The notes beneath the pieces were generated by a model, which saw nothing but the letters and a program-made list of their open reading frames with translations, was not told where the DNA came from and did not search any database. From Kribbella rubisoli (GTDB taxonomy: Bacteria; Actinomycetota; Actinomycetes; Propionibacteriales; Kribbellaceae), in assembly GCF_004217145.1 (NCBI RefSeq), contig NZ_SHKR01000018.1, positions 310,001 through 374,000 on the forward strand: 64,000 nt of DNA, written 5' to 3'. Positions 50,121-58,638 of this stretch are shown in pieces (the stretch's first letter is position 1; the number at the start of each line of letters is the position of its first letter). Both the position numbers and the translations under genes were made by a program.

Positions 50121-51652
50121 ACAGGTCTCAGCGGACCAGCGCCGACCCGATTCCCGTCGTCATCGTGGGGGCCGGTCCCGTCGGTGTCACCGCCGCCACC
50201 CTGCTCGGGCAGTACGGCGTCGACTGCCTCCTGCTTGACCGCTGGGACGGCGTGTACCCGCAGCCGCGCGCCGTCCACCTCGACGACGAGATCTACCGGG
50301 TCCTGGTGAGGCTCGGCGTCGGTGAGCAGTTCGCTGCCGTGTCCCGGCCCACCCGAGGGCTGCAGCTGACCGACCGGAACCACCGGGCGTTCGCGGTGTT
50401 CGACCGGGCCGGCGACCACGGCCGGCACGGGCACCCGAGAGCCACCCTGTTCGACCAGCCCGAGCTCGAGCACCTGCTGCGCACCAACCTCAAGGACCAG
50501 ACCACGGTCGGCCTGCGCGAGAACGTCGAGGTCACCGACGTCGCCCAGGACGGCCAGGGCCGGGTCCGGGTGGACTTCACCGACCGGCTCACCGGCGAGC
50601 ACGAGTCCGTGCTGGCCACCTATGTGCTGGGGTGCGACGGAGCCAACAGCGTGGTGCGTACGGCGATCGGCGCGACGTTGGAGGACCTCGAGTTCGAGCA
50701 GCGCTGGCTGGTGATTGACGTGGCCAGCATGGTCGAGCTCGACCAGTGGGACGGCGTTCACCAGGTCTGCGACCCTCAGCGCGCTGCGACGTACATGCGC
50801 ATCGGGGATAGCCGCTACCGCTGGGAGTTCCGCCTCCTCGAGGGCGAGACCGCCGCTGACTTCGAGACCATCGAAGCCCTCCGGCCTCTCATAGGTCCGT
50901 GGGTCGAGGGCATCCCGTGCGACAAGCTCGAGCTGGCGCGTGTCGCGGAGTACAACTTTCGGGCGCAGCTGGCCGACCGCTGGCGTGACCGCAACGTGTT
51001 CCTCCTCGGCGACGCCGCCCACCTGACACCGCCGTTCATCGGACAAGGGCTGTGCGCCGGTGTCCGCGACTCCATGAACCTCAGCTGGAAGATTGCAGGG
51101 GTTCTGTCCGGCGACCTGCCCGACTCGATGCTCGACACCTACGAGGTCGAGCGCAAACCGCATGCCAGGGCGCTCATCCAGCTCGCCAAACTCATTGGTG
51201 TCTCCATGACTCAAGGCGGCAGGGCTGGTGACTTGCTCCGCAGGGCGATCGCTCCGCGGCTCCACTGGATCCCCGGCCTGCGCGACCGTCTCCTCGATAG
51301 CGAGACGCCGCCGCTGCGCCGGTCCGCACTGGTAGAAGGACGCGGACTCCGCAAGTCCCTCAATGGACGGCTGTGCCCGAACGCGCTCCTGGCGGATGAC
51401 ATCCGGTACGACGACATGACCCGCGGCGGGTTCGTGTTCGTGACCGCCGTACCGCTCTCGCTTCAGCAGCGGGCGCTACTAGCGGACCGCGGGACCGACG
51501 TGCTCGAGGTGGAACCCGGCTCGCCCCTGTACAAGTGGCTCGCAGACGGCAACGCTGCGGCCGCATTGGTGCGGCCGGACTTCACGGTGCTGCGGGCCGG
51601 CCGCGACGTCGCAGGGCTCTGCGCCGCAGCACCGAGGTTCCTGGTTGCCTGA
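50117..51652 (+). CDS. FAD-dependent aromatic hydroxylase (MhpA-like)
   Basis: 511 residues. FAD motifs are VVIVGAGPVGVTAATLLGQY (GxGxxG), VLGCDGANSVVRTAIGATLE (DG motif) and RNVFLLGDAAHLTPPFIGQG (GD motif). QPRAVHLDDEIYRVLVRLGV is typical of 3-(3-hydroxyphenyl)propionate hydroxylase-type group A monooxygenases. It would hydroxylate a phenolic ring with NAD(P)H and O2 and so make the catechol for the extradiol dioxygenase of the same operon. ATG 50117 overlaps the DoxX stop. The exact substrate is unknown. Confidence 0.9.
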   Translation: MNRSQRTSADPIPVVIVGAGPVGVTAATLLGQYGVDCLLLDRWDGVYPQPRAVHLDDEIYRVLVRLGVGEQFAAVSRPTRGLQLTDRNHRAFAVFDRAGDHGRHGHPRATLFDQPELEHLLRTNLKDQTTVGLRENVEVTDVAQDGQGRVRVDFTDRLTGEHESVLATYVLGCDGANSVVRTAIGATLEDLEFEQRWLVIDVASMVELDQWDGVHQVCDPQRAATYMRIGDSRYRWEFRLLEGETAADFETIEALRPLIGPWVEGIPCDKLELARVAEYNFRAQLADRWRDRNVFLLGDAAHLTPPFIGQGLCAGVRDSMNLSWKIAGVLSGDLPDSMLDTYEVERKPHARALIQLAKLIGVSMTQGGRAGDLLRRAIAPRLHWIPGLRDRLLDSETPPLRRSALVEGRGLRKSLNGRLCPNALLADDIRYDDMTRGGFVFVTAVPLSLQQRALLADRGTDVLEVEPGSPLYKWLADGNAAAALVRPDFTVLRAGRDVAGLCAAAPRFLVA

Positions 51653-51718
51653 GGAAGCGTCCGCCCGCAAGACGACGGGTCGCGGTCCGGTCCGTCGTCG
51701 GCGGCGGCGCGCAACGGG

Positions 51719-51952
51719 TCAGTTCAGGCCGAGCCAGCCGGCGACGGTGATGACCCAGCACGGCGATGGCCAGGACGGCGACCACGCCGACTCAGACACT
51801 GGCGAGAGCCTTCGGGCGGGTCGGTTGGCGGCGACGCCAAGGACGCTGCGCCGGTTGGCCAGGACGAGGATGAACGTTTAGATGACGAGGGTGATTACGC
51901 CGTTCAGCAGCTGCATGTTGAGCAGCAGTTGGATCAGGTTGCCGGGGACCAT
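51719..51952 (-). pseudogene. C-terminal remnant of an NRAMP metal transporter
   Basis: The frame reads MVPGNLIQLLLNMQLLNGVI, TLVI, then TAA at 51881-51879, and continues TFILVLANRRSVLGVAANRP. This matches the last helices of NRAMP Mn/Mg transporters. A later shift is needed for VAVLAIAVL before the final TVAGWLGLN. One nonsense codon, one frame shift and loss of the first 350 or so residues inactivate it. It lies next to a CorA gene, another divalent cation transporter. Confidence 0.68.
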
Positions 51953-52185
51953 TCGCCGGAGGGGGCATCCTGCGCCTCGCGAAGCCCTTCGACGGGGTGC
52001 CTCGCGGTCGCCGCGCTCCTTGCAACGTGCGAAGGAGGCCGAAGGTGATCGAGTGCCCGTCGATCCGAGCGAGCCGTCGATTTGGTTGCACGTGTGCGCG
52101 GAGATGCGGCCGTTGGTGTGGCGGCACGTCAAGTCGGACGTCTTCCTGCTGGGCGCCGCTTGAGCGGCTGGCCGGCATCGGCCAG

Positions 52186-53127
52186 CTACAGCCAGCCGTA
52201 GTGCCGGAAGGCGCGGTACAGTCCCAGGCAGATGGCCACCATCACCACCAGCACCAGCGGGTAGCCGAAGCGCCAGCCCAACTCGGGCATGTGCCGGAAG
52301 TTCATTCCGTAGATGCCGGCGAGCAGGGTTGGGACGGCCCAGATCGCGGCCCAGGCCGAGATCCGGCGCATATCGGTGTTCTGCCGCACCGACACCTCGG
52401 CCAGGTAAGCCTGGAGCGCGTTGGCGAGCAGGTTGCCGAGCGCGTCGGCCCCATCGACCAGGTGCTGCAGGTGGGGGCGCTGCAGGCGGAAGTGCCGCCT
52501 GAACCGGTCGCCGGTGGGCGCTGGCAACTCGGTGGCCAGACGGTCGAGCATCTCGACCAGCGGGGCGGCGGCCCGCCGGAACTCCAGCACCTGCCGGGCG
52601 AGGTGGTACAGGCGCTCGGTCGGCCGGGACCGATCTGTGTCGAAGACGGCCTGCGTGGCCTCGTCGACCGCGTCGTTGAGGGCGCTGAGGACGGGGCCGT
52701 AGCGCTCCACGGCATGGTCGAGGACGCAGGTGAGCACCGCCGCCGGGCCAGCGCCGGCCAACTCGGCGTCGGCCCGTAAGTCCTGACTCACCCGCTCCAC
52801 GGCAGGCTCGTTGCGGTCGACGCTGACTACGAAGCCGTCGCCAAGCACCAGCTGGACCCTCGCGAGCCGTACGGCCTCCTCGGCGGCCACCCAACTGATC
52901 GTGTTGACTTCCGCGAATACCAGCTGGTCGGAAACCTCCAGGGCCGGCCGATTGGCCGACGTGTCCGGGTCGTCGATCAGCGGCCCCGGCAGCGCGAACT
53001 CGTGCTGCACGGACGCCAACTCCTCCGGGCTGGGGTCGCGCAGGCTGACCCAGACGAACGTGTGGCCGTCCGGCCCGGCACCCTCGGCGCCGCGCCCGTC
53101 CTGATACGTGGTTCGCGCGGTGGCCAT
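52186..53127 (-). CDS. corA: CorA-family Mg2+/Co2+ channel
   Basis: 313 residues. The cytosolic domain is helical (RLYHLARQVLEFRRAAAPLV and HLQHLVDGADALGNLLANAL). The C-terminus has two membrane helices, with the selectivity motif YGMNF between WAVPTLLAGI and PLVLVVMVAICLGLY. GMN is diagnostic for CorA channels, which form pentamers in the membrane. The ATG at 53127 follows GGCGGGAG; a longer frame to 53226 has no protein-like sequence. Confidence 0.93.
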   Translation of the reverse strand: MATARTTYQDGRGAEGAGPDGHTFVWVSLRDPSPEELASVQHEFALPGPLIDDPDTSANRPALEVSDQLVFAEVNTISWVAAEEAVRLARVQLVLGDGFVVSVDRNEPAVERVSQDLRADAELAGAGPAAVLTCVLDHAVERYGPVLSALNDAVDEATQAVFDTDRSRPTERLYHLARQVLEFRRAAAPLVEMLDRLATELPAPTGDRFRRHFRLQRPHLQHLVDGADALGNLLANALQAYLAEVSVRQNTDMRRISAWAAIWAVPTLLAGIYGMNFRHMPELGWRFGYPLVLVVMVAICLGLYRAFRHYGWL

Positions 53128-53253
53128 CACGCTCCCGCCACTCCGTCCAACAGCTGCCCCGCAGCCGTCCGCTTCCGCCGGACGGCGGCCAGCACCGCTC
53201 GGTCCCGGTCCGGGCTCGACAAGCATGGCCCAGCATACGGCGCGCCCCCGCGC

Positions 53254-53538
53254 TCACGCCTCCTCCTTAGTCCTTGACCTGCACACCTTCACTGCCGCCG
53301 GCCGTGGCAGGGAAGCTGGCTTCTCGAAGCGGTGGTGATCAGCCGGCCAGCCGCTCGGCCTCCTTGCCGCCTCACGTAAGGCAAAGGCGGCGAAGATTTC
53401 GTTCACCCGGTAGAAGACGGCCCACACCCCGACCACGGTGACCAGGGTCAGCAGCGACCGCTCCCAGGAGCGGACCGCCCAGATTCCCAGGACCGCCTCC
53501 CGCAATGGGATCCTCGAGAATGTCTCATCGCGTGTCAT
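53254..53538 (-). CDS. Small membrane-associated protein of unknown function
   Basis: 94 residues with one hydrophobic stretch, SLLTLVTVVGVWAVFYRVNE, preceded by PLREAVLGIWAVRSWERS and followed by a basic C-terminus. ATG 53538 follows GGGAGG. The family is not recognised. It lies between corA and the AI-2E family transporter on the same strand. Confidence 0.55.
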   Translation of the reverse strand: MTRDETFSRIPLREAVLGIWAVRSWERSLLTLVTVVGVWAVFYRVNEIFAAFALREAARRPSGWPADHHRFEKPASLPRPAAVKVCRSRTKEEA

Positions 53539-53688
53539 CACAACCTCCCTTGCCGCCCGCCACCGCCGGGGACCCCGATTCCCATGTCCATGAGCTCGCG
53601 GCGGTGCGGCTGCTTCTACCTTTGCGGTCGTGCGTCCTGCCACGCCTGCGGTTCGGGGGGTTGTCCTTGCCGGTCTGGAAGCTGGCGC

Positions 53689-54915
53689 TCAGTTGTCGTG
53701 CGGCGCCGCTGGGCCGTCGTTGGCGGGGTCCTCAGGTGGTGCGTTGGATCGGCTGGCCAGGACGACGTCGACGGCGATGACTTTGATGGTGGCGGCGATC
53801 GGGAGGGCGAGCAGTGCGCCGGCGAAGCCCGCCAGGATCCCGCCGGCGAGGGTGCTGATGATGACGGCCGCTGGTGAGAGGTCGATGGAGCTCTTGTACA
53901 CCCGCGGGGCCAGGAGGTAGTTCTCGAACAGCTGGTAGGCGATGAAGAACACGACGGTCGCGACGCTGTAGGCGGGCCCTTCGGTCAGGGCGACCAGTAC
54001 CGCCGGCACGGCACCGAGGTAGGCGCCGACCTGCGGGATCAAGTCGGCGACGCCGGCCCACAGGCCCAGCGGTACCGCGTAGTCGATGCGCAGGGCGAGC
54101 AGCGCGACCACGGTCGCTGCTGCGCACACGGTCGAGGTGATCAGGTTGCCGGAGACGTAGCCGCCGATCTTGTCGAACGACCGTTGGAGCAGCAGGTTGA
54201 CGTGGGCGCGGCGGTCCCGGCTGACCAGCTTGGCGATGGTCGCGGGCAGGCGCGGCAGCGCGACCATGAAGTAGATGCACAAGATGCCGACGGTGAACAC
54301 GTCGAAGACGCGGCCGAACGCCGTCCCCGCGGCGCCGACGATCGCGGTGAACGACTTGCCGATCTTGCTCGGAAGGTCGGCGATGAACTGCCTGACTTCG
54401 GCCGAGACGCTGGCGTGCCGGAAGGCGTTGCCGAGCCAGTCGTCGCGCCGTTGCAGGTCGGCGAGAAAACCCGGCAGCGCCGCGGCGAACTGCGGCACCT
54501 CCCGAGCCAGCAGCGGGATCAGCAACGCCACGAACAAGGCCAGGAACACGACCAGCCCGACGAAGATGATGGCCACCGCCCAGCCCCGGCGGATCCGCAG
54601 CTTGCCGAGCCACTGGACGGCCGGATCCAGGCCGATGGCCAGCACGAACGCGACCAGCGCGAGGAGCAGCACGTGGGAGATCCGCCGCGCCGCGGCGACC
54701 ACGAGCAGCGTGGCGACCACGGCCAGCGTGGTCCGCACCCAGTACGTCCACGGCGGCCAGACCTGGGACCATGCCGGCCGAGCCGGCGCCGGCGCCGGCT
54801 CAGGTCCCGACATGCTCGTGGATCCGGTCTGCGCCTGCGCGGCCTCCGCTGGCTCGCTTCGGTCAGGTCTGCCGGGCCTGTGGTCGGCGGTGCCGTCTCC
54901 AGGCTCGGTGACCAT
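53689..54915 (-). CDS. AI-2E family transporter (PerM-like)
   Basis: 408 residues. A Pro/Ala-rich N-terminus is followed by about eight helices: ISHVLLLALVAFVLAIGLDP, RRGWAVAIIFVGLVVFLALF, FDVFTVGILCIYFMVALPRL, VSGNLITSTVCAAATVVALL, PLGLWAGVADLIPQVGAYLG and AAVIISTLAGGILAGFAGAL. The DLIPQVGAYLGAVPA signature marks the AI-2E/PerM family. The family includes Na+/H+ antiporters and putative signal exporters, so the substrate is open. ATG 54915 follows AGGAGG. Confidence 0.9.
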   Translation of the reverse strand: MVTEPGDGTADHRPGRPDRSEPAEAAQAQTGSTSMSGPEPAPAPARPAWSQVWPPWTYWVRTTLAVVATLLVVAAARRISHVLLLALVAFVLAIGLDPAVQWLGKLRIRRGWAVAIIFVGLVVFLALFVALLIPLLAREVPQFAAALPGFLADLQRRDDWLGNAFRHASVSAEVRQFIADLPSKIGKSFTAIVGAAGTAFGRVFDVFTVGILCIYFMVALPRLPATIAKLVSRDRRAHVNLLLQRSFDKIGGYVSGNLITSTVCAAATVVALLALRIDYAVPLGLWAGVADLIPQVGAYLGAVPAVLVALTEGPAYSVATVVFFIAYQLFENYLLAPRVYKSSIDLSPAAVIISTLAGGILAGFAGALLALPIAATIKVIAVDVVLASRSNAPPEDPANDGPAAPHDN

Positions 54916-55105
54916 CCGCACCTCCTGGTCCAGCCGTTACCTTCCGGCCGCCGGTCCGCACTCCGGCTCCAGTCGGTTCCGGCCTAACGGTTCGATCTCC
55001 CACTGCGCCGGACGTCGAGATCCGGGCTCGTGCGGCGGATGGAGAGCAGGCGGGAGGGACGCTCGACCCGACCAAGCTTCCCCTTTGAAGGCAGCGAAGG
55101 CGTGA

Positions 55106-55543
55106 TTATGGAGCGTTTGCTGCAGCCCTGGCCCGCTCGTCGGCGTATGCCCGCGCGTCCATGGCATCGAGGGCTGCGAGCCGCGCGTTCTCGACCGTCC
55201 ATGCGGCGTAGTCGATGGCGTCGGCTGCGTCCGCTTCGGCCAAATCCGCGTCGGTGGCGGCCAGGTTGGCGTCGCGCTGCTCGTTGCGCTTCTCGATCTT
55301 CGCCTTCACATCGTCCATCTTGGCCGACGCGTCAGCCTTCATCTGCGCCCACTTACTCTGCGCCTGCTCGGCGGTATCACCCGCCTTCTGTTCGACGTCC
55401 TTGCCGGCCTGATCGAGGTCGACCTGGGCCTGGTCGATTCGCGAGCGCAGTTTGTCGCGCGACTCGCCGGCCGCGCTCTTCACCGCGGACAGCCCCTCGG
55501 CAGTGCGCTTCTCGAGGGCCTCGAACTGCGTGGAGAAATCCAT
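55106..55543 (-). CDS. Coiled-coil protein, window paralogue family
   Basis: 145 residues: MDFSTQFEALEKRTAEG, RDKLRSRIDQAQVDLDQAGK, QSKWAQMKADASAKMDDVKA and the signature ATDADLAEADAADAIDYAAW and TVENARLAALDAMDARAYAD. It is the closest intact relative of the pseudogene at 3823. GGGGAGGGAACG precedes ATG 55543. The conserved tail of about 45 residues is shared by all copies and may be a separate helical module. The function is unknown. Confidence 0.8.
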   Translation of the reverse strand: MDFSTQFEALEKRTAEGLSAVKSAAGESRDKLRSRIDQAQVDLDQAGKDVEQKAGDTAEQAQSKWAQMKADASAKMDDVKAKIEKRNEQRDANLAATDADLAEADAADAIDYAAWTVENARLAALDAMDARAYADERARAAANAP

Positions 55544-56381
55544 CTCGTTCCCTCCCCTTACTCGACTCCGGAGCCTGCTTCCGACAGATACAGCCAACTC
55601 CTGGTGAAGACCCATGACAACCCCGAGCCCGCGATCTTCGAGGTCGACCGGAGTCGACCTTGCGCGGGACGCCAGCGCCGCACCCGCGAGCCGGTTCCGC
55701 ATTGCAGAAGTCCGAGAAATCAATGACCGCGGGGAGCGCCAGCCAGTTGTTCGCTGGCCGGGTGGCACGTAGCGCGTCGGGGGCACGGCAGGCCCGGGAT
55801 CGGAAGCCAGGGGGGAAGACACTCAGCTGGGCTGCGCCGACGAAGTCGGCCACGTCCAAGGGCCCGCAGGACCGGCTTGCCTGCGAGCACACGGCGTCGG
55901 TGGGCAGGACAACGGTGATCGCAGACCAGCCCACGCGACCCCCGGAGGCCTGGACTGGACCGTGTCGGACTCGGGCACGCCGCCAACTGCTGCCCGTCCG
56001 GCTACCCCCAGGGTCTACCGATGGCTGGCAGCTTGTCACGGGCACCTCTGCAAACACACCCAGCTGCAGGACACCTTCGGGTGGAACATGCTGGCTCTGG
56101 TTGACGGCGTACCGCGCACCCTGAACTCCCCGCCGGGACCAGCTCATTCGGCAGCGGGTACGGGCGGGTATGTCACCCCGCCTGTCCCGTGCAGCGGCCA
56201 GCGCTCGCCTGCACGCCGAGAGTTCATTGATCCGCTCGTGAAGAACCGGCGACTCCACCCAACGCCTCCAATGTCATTCAGCTCGTCGACGAGGCCCACC
56301 AACGGGCACCGCGCGCCAGACCCTAAAGCCGCTCGATAGACGACCGATAGCACCACCACACGCGCACTCTCAGGGACTCCG
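55544..56381. other. Intergenic stretch without a supported gene
   Basis: About 840 bases. Some frames are open for long distances but show no convincing motifs or ribosome sites, and base composition is slightly less GC-rich than in neighbouring genes. It probably holds decayed sequence. Confidence 0.5.
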
Positions 56382-56562
56382 CGTCGTGGGACCGGCCTGA
56401 CAGACGTCTACGCAACTGGGTCGATGAGGCGCCGTGGGCTCGAAGGCGCCGTGCGGGTATGGCAGATGGCTTACCCGGAGGTCGACGTCCGATGGCATGT
56501 CGCGCCCGGTGCGGTCGAGGGCGTCGTACTTGCGGAGTTGGCCGCAGCTGTGGTGACGGTGC
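56382..56562 (+). pseudogene. Universal stress protein fragment
   Basis: The frame reads RRGTGLTDVYATGS and GAVRVWQMAYPEVDVRWHVA, matching RRGTGLTVVHATSF and VGVWQMAYPEVDVRWTVT in domain 2 of the Usp protein at 17223. Similarity ends after LAELAAAVVTV. Only about 60 codons remain. As at 2801-4152, Usp and coiled-coil sequences lie close together. Confidence 0.78.
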
Positions 56563-56700
56563 TGGAACCACACCTTGTTCCCCCGGACCATGCTGTACGT
56601 CGCCGCCACGACAGCACTGTTCGCCGTCGGCGCACACCTGGCCGCATACAGGATCCCGAACCCGGATGACTGCGATCTGGCGTATAACGGGTGGCGCGAG

Positions 56701-56727
56701 GGTGGTGGCTTCTGATCAGCCACCACC
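56701..56727. terminator. Perfect hairpin before the secreted-protein gene
   Basis: Arms GGTGGTGGCT and AGCCACCACC pair perfectly around a seven-base loop. It lies 13 bases before ATG 56740 and just before TAGGAGC, so it may be a terminator of upstream transcription or a 5' leader element. Confidence 0.5.
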
Positions 56728-56739
56728 TCTAGGAGCAAC

Positions 56740-57010
56740 ATGCCGCACCGATTTCGCAGGCTGCGTCGTTGGCCGATGCTTGTCGTCATGGCCGCGGTCA
56801 CGGCCGTGGTCATGCTGGCGGGAACGATCACCGCGTCGCAGCAGGCCAGTGCGAACACCGGACTGGTCGCCGTACCGGGTGATCTGACCAACTTCGTCAT
56901 CGCGGGTGCACCGACCTGGTACTTCGCCCGGGCCAATAGTCACGACGCCTGCTGGCCGTCGCCGGCCTTCGTCGGCGCCAACAACGATCAGGTCCCGCGG
57001 CGCCGCTGGC
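56740..57010 (+). pseudogene. Truncated secreted protein gene
   Basis: ATG 56740 after TAGGAGC opens RRWPMLVVMAAVTAVVMLAG and TITASQQASANT, a signal peptide. The mature part GDLTNFVIAGAPTWYFARAN and SHDACWPSPAFVGANNDQVP follows. Near 57000 the protein-like reading moves to another frame (APLANWPDAHP) and ends where the antisense gene at 56988 begins. The open frame itself runs on without protein-like sequence. It appears to be the N-terminus of a larger exported protein. Confidence 0.6.
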
Positions 57011-57248
57011 AAACTGGCCGGACGCCCACCCGGACCGTCTCGGGTGCTGTCGAACTGGTCGACAGCGGACCATACCTGACCAGCACCACGCACATGAGTT
57101 GGATCGCGGCCACACCTGCCAGTGCGAATGCGCCAGTACCGCGGAGCGCAGCGCGGTCGTTCAATACTCCGAAGACGGCGAGCAAAGTCTCGGCCATTGC
57201 CGCGACCAAAAGCCACTGCGAACGACGCTTCTGGGCAACGAGCCTCAC
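56988..57248 (-). CDS. Small two-helix membrane protein
   Basis: 86 residues from GTG 57248. It has two hydrophobic stretches, QWLLVAAMAETLLAVFGVLN and AFALAGVAAIQLMCVVLVRY, and a basic tail. The GTG overlaps the stop of the upstream membrane protein gene (GTGA), which supports translation of this frame. The C-terminus overlaps the truncated secreted-protein region on the other strand. The function is unknown. Confidence 0.6.
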   Translation of the reverse strand: MRLVAQKRRSQWLLVAAMAETLLAVFGVLNDRAALRGTGAFALAGVAAIQLMCVVLVRYGPLSTSSTAPETVRVGVRPVCQRRRGT

Positions 57249-57916
57249 GGGACAGGCCGGTAGGGCGATCCGGTCCTCCGGGGACGAGCCAGACCGCCGG
57301 TCACGGCAAGACCGGCACCCACCACGCCGAGGAACACCGACAACAGGCCGGCGCCGAACAGCAGACTCAGGTTCACGTAGGTGCGCATCGAGGTGTACCC
57401 GCTGCCGGCCAGCCCGTCGATCTTTGCTTGCTGGCGGCTGATGACGTCCAGGAACACGTTGTCGATCACCGCGTAGGTACCGATCGTCAACGCTCCGATC
57501 ACCACGCCCGTAGTACCACCGGCCAGTGCGAGCACCCGCCAGTCGCTCGTCACCCGAGCCGTCAGTACGCCGATGATGACGAAGGCGCCGAAGACCGCCA
57601 GGTAGCTGATCAGCACCGACGCACCGTCGGTGTCCTCGGTGGTCGGGAAGACCACGTTCGACAGCACGATCTCGATACTCAGAGCGACCCAGACGATCCC
57701 TGCGGCGAGGAACGCCCGGCGCAGGGCAGCTCCGATCTCCGGAGCTCTGGAGCGCCCCGCCGTCAGATGGGCATCGACCACCCCACGCAGGAGATCGAGC
57801 GCCACCCGGATGCGGGTGCGCAGGCTCATCGGCCGGAGGTCGTCGAGGACCTGGCTCATCTCGTCGCCGTACTGCCGCCGCCACCGAGCCGGGTAGAGCC
57901 GGATCAGGCGCTTCAT
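57245..57916 (-). CDS. Membrane protein in a PadR operon
   Basis: 223 residues. The N-terminal RLIRLYPARWRRQYGDEMSQ and VLDDLRPMSLRTRIRVALDL is the helical domain often found behind PadR genes. Four or more helices follow: GIVWVALSIEIVLSNVV, LISYLAVFGAFVIIGVLTAR, GTTGVVIGALTIGTYAVI and LLFGAGLLSVFLGVVGAGLA. ATG 57916 overlaps the PadR stop (ATGA). It is probably controlled by that regulator; the role is unknown. Confidence 0.82.
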   Translation of the reverse strand: MKRLIRLYPARWRRQYGDEMSQVLDDLRPMSLRTRIRVALDLLRGVVDAHLTAGRSRAPEIGAALRRAFLAAGIVWVALSIEIVLSNVVFPTTEDTDGASVLISYLAVFGAFVIIGVLTARVTSDWRVLALAGGTTGVVIGALTIGTYAVIDNVFLDVISRQQAKIDGLAGSGYTSMRTYVNLSLLFGAGLLSVFLGVVGAGLAVTGGLARPRRTGSPYRPVP

Positions 57917-58221
57917 GCGAACGCTGTCAGACGTTTGAGGCCGACCGTGCTGACCTGGCGCGCCTGTTCCAGATACGTCCGTAGAGCCTGCACCCCGGTC
58001 GGCGTGATCTGGTACGGCCGGCGTCGTTCCTCCTCCGGTAAGGCCTCAATCAACCGGCTCTTCTGTAGCCGACTCAGTGCCGCGTAGAGCGTTCCCGGCC
58101 CGACCACTGTGCCCGCGAGTCCCTCGATGTCCTTGATCAGCGCGTACCCATGCTTCGGGCCACCGGCAAGGCTGGTCAGGATCAACACACTCGGTTCGGC
58201 AAATCTCCCCAGACCATCCAT
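57913..58221 (-). CDS. PadR-family transcriptional regulator
   Basis: 102 residues. The winged helix reads EPSVLILTSLAGGPKHGYAL, IKDIEGLAGTVVGPGTLYAA and LSRLQKSRLIEALPEEERRR, with PYQITPTGVQALRTYLEQAR as wing and dimer helix. The GPGTLYAALSRLxxxGLI-like core is diagnostic for PadR. It is coupled by ATGA overlap to the membrane protein gene it probably represses. ATG 58221 has GTGGGGCGG upstream. Confidence 0.88.
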   Translation of the reverse strand: MDGLGRFAEPSVLILTSLAGGPKHGYALIKDIEGLAGTVVGPGTLYAALSRLQKSRLIEALPEEERRRPYQITPTGVQALRTYLEQARQVSTVGLKRLTAFA

Positions 58222-58638
58222 CCGCCCCACACCCCCACTATTCCGCGACACGCTATATCGCCTCACGTAATACTAGGATCGATCCGACGCTCTGGGAACC
58301 CCTGGTCAGCCCGCCGCACCCGCCTCCTGCAGATCCCGGTCGACCACGTCCGATCCGTGCGCCGGACCTATTCCGCCGGCTGCGCGGACTACTGGCGATC
58401 GTCGCCTGGACTGCGCGACGCGAGGACCCGGTACGACGCGACGAACTGGATCGCCTCAATGAGCAGCCTCGTGGTGTCCAACCGGCATTCCGCACACCCG
58501 CCAGGTCCAAGCCCTGCGCTGAGGCCTGTCGATCGGGTGCGCCGGCTCGCTTGCTCGGACAGTCGCGGATGCCATCCCAAAGTCTCGCTGCCTCAAACGT
58601 TGAGCTCGGTCTGTGTCAGTGGGCCGAGGAGGCAGCGG
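58222..58638. other. Stretch upstream of the integrase without a supported gene
   Basis: About 420 bases between the divergent PadR and integrase genes. I see no tRNA, no clear repeat and no protein-like frame with a ribosome site. A frame reading LLAIVAWTARREDPVRRDEL looks faintly protein-like but is unsupported. Confidence 0.45.

Noticed and set aside
51882-52163. Plus-strand frame ending PSIWLHVCAEMRPLVWRHVK
   Set aside because: The C-terminal 40 residues look faintly protein-like, but the start overlaps the NRAMP remnant antisense and no family could be named.
55610-56050. Minus-strand frame with VVLPTDAVC and ADFVGAAQLSVF
   Set aside because: Some stretches look protein-like, but there is no start with a ribosome site, no motif and no neighbour support.
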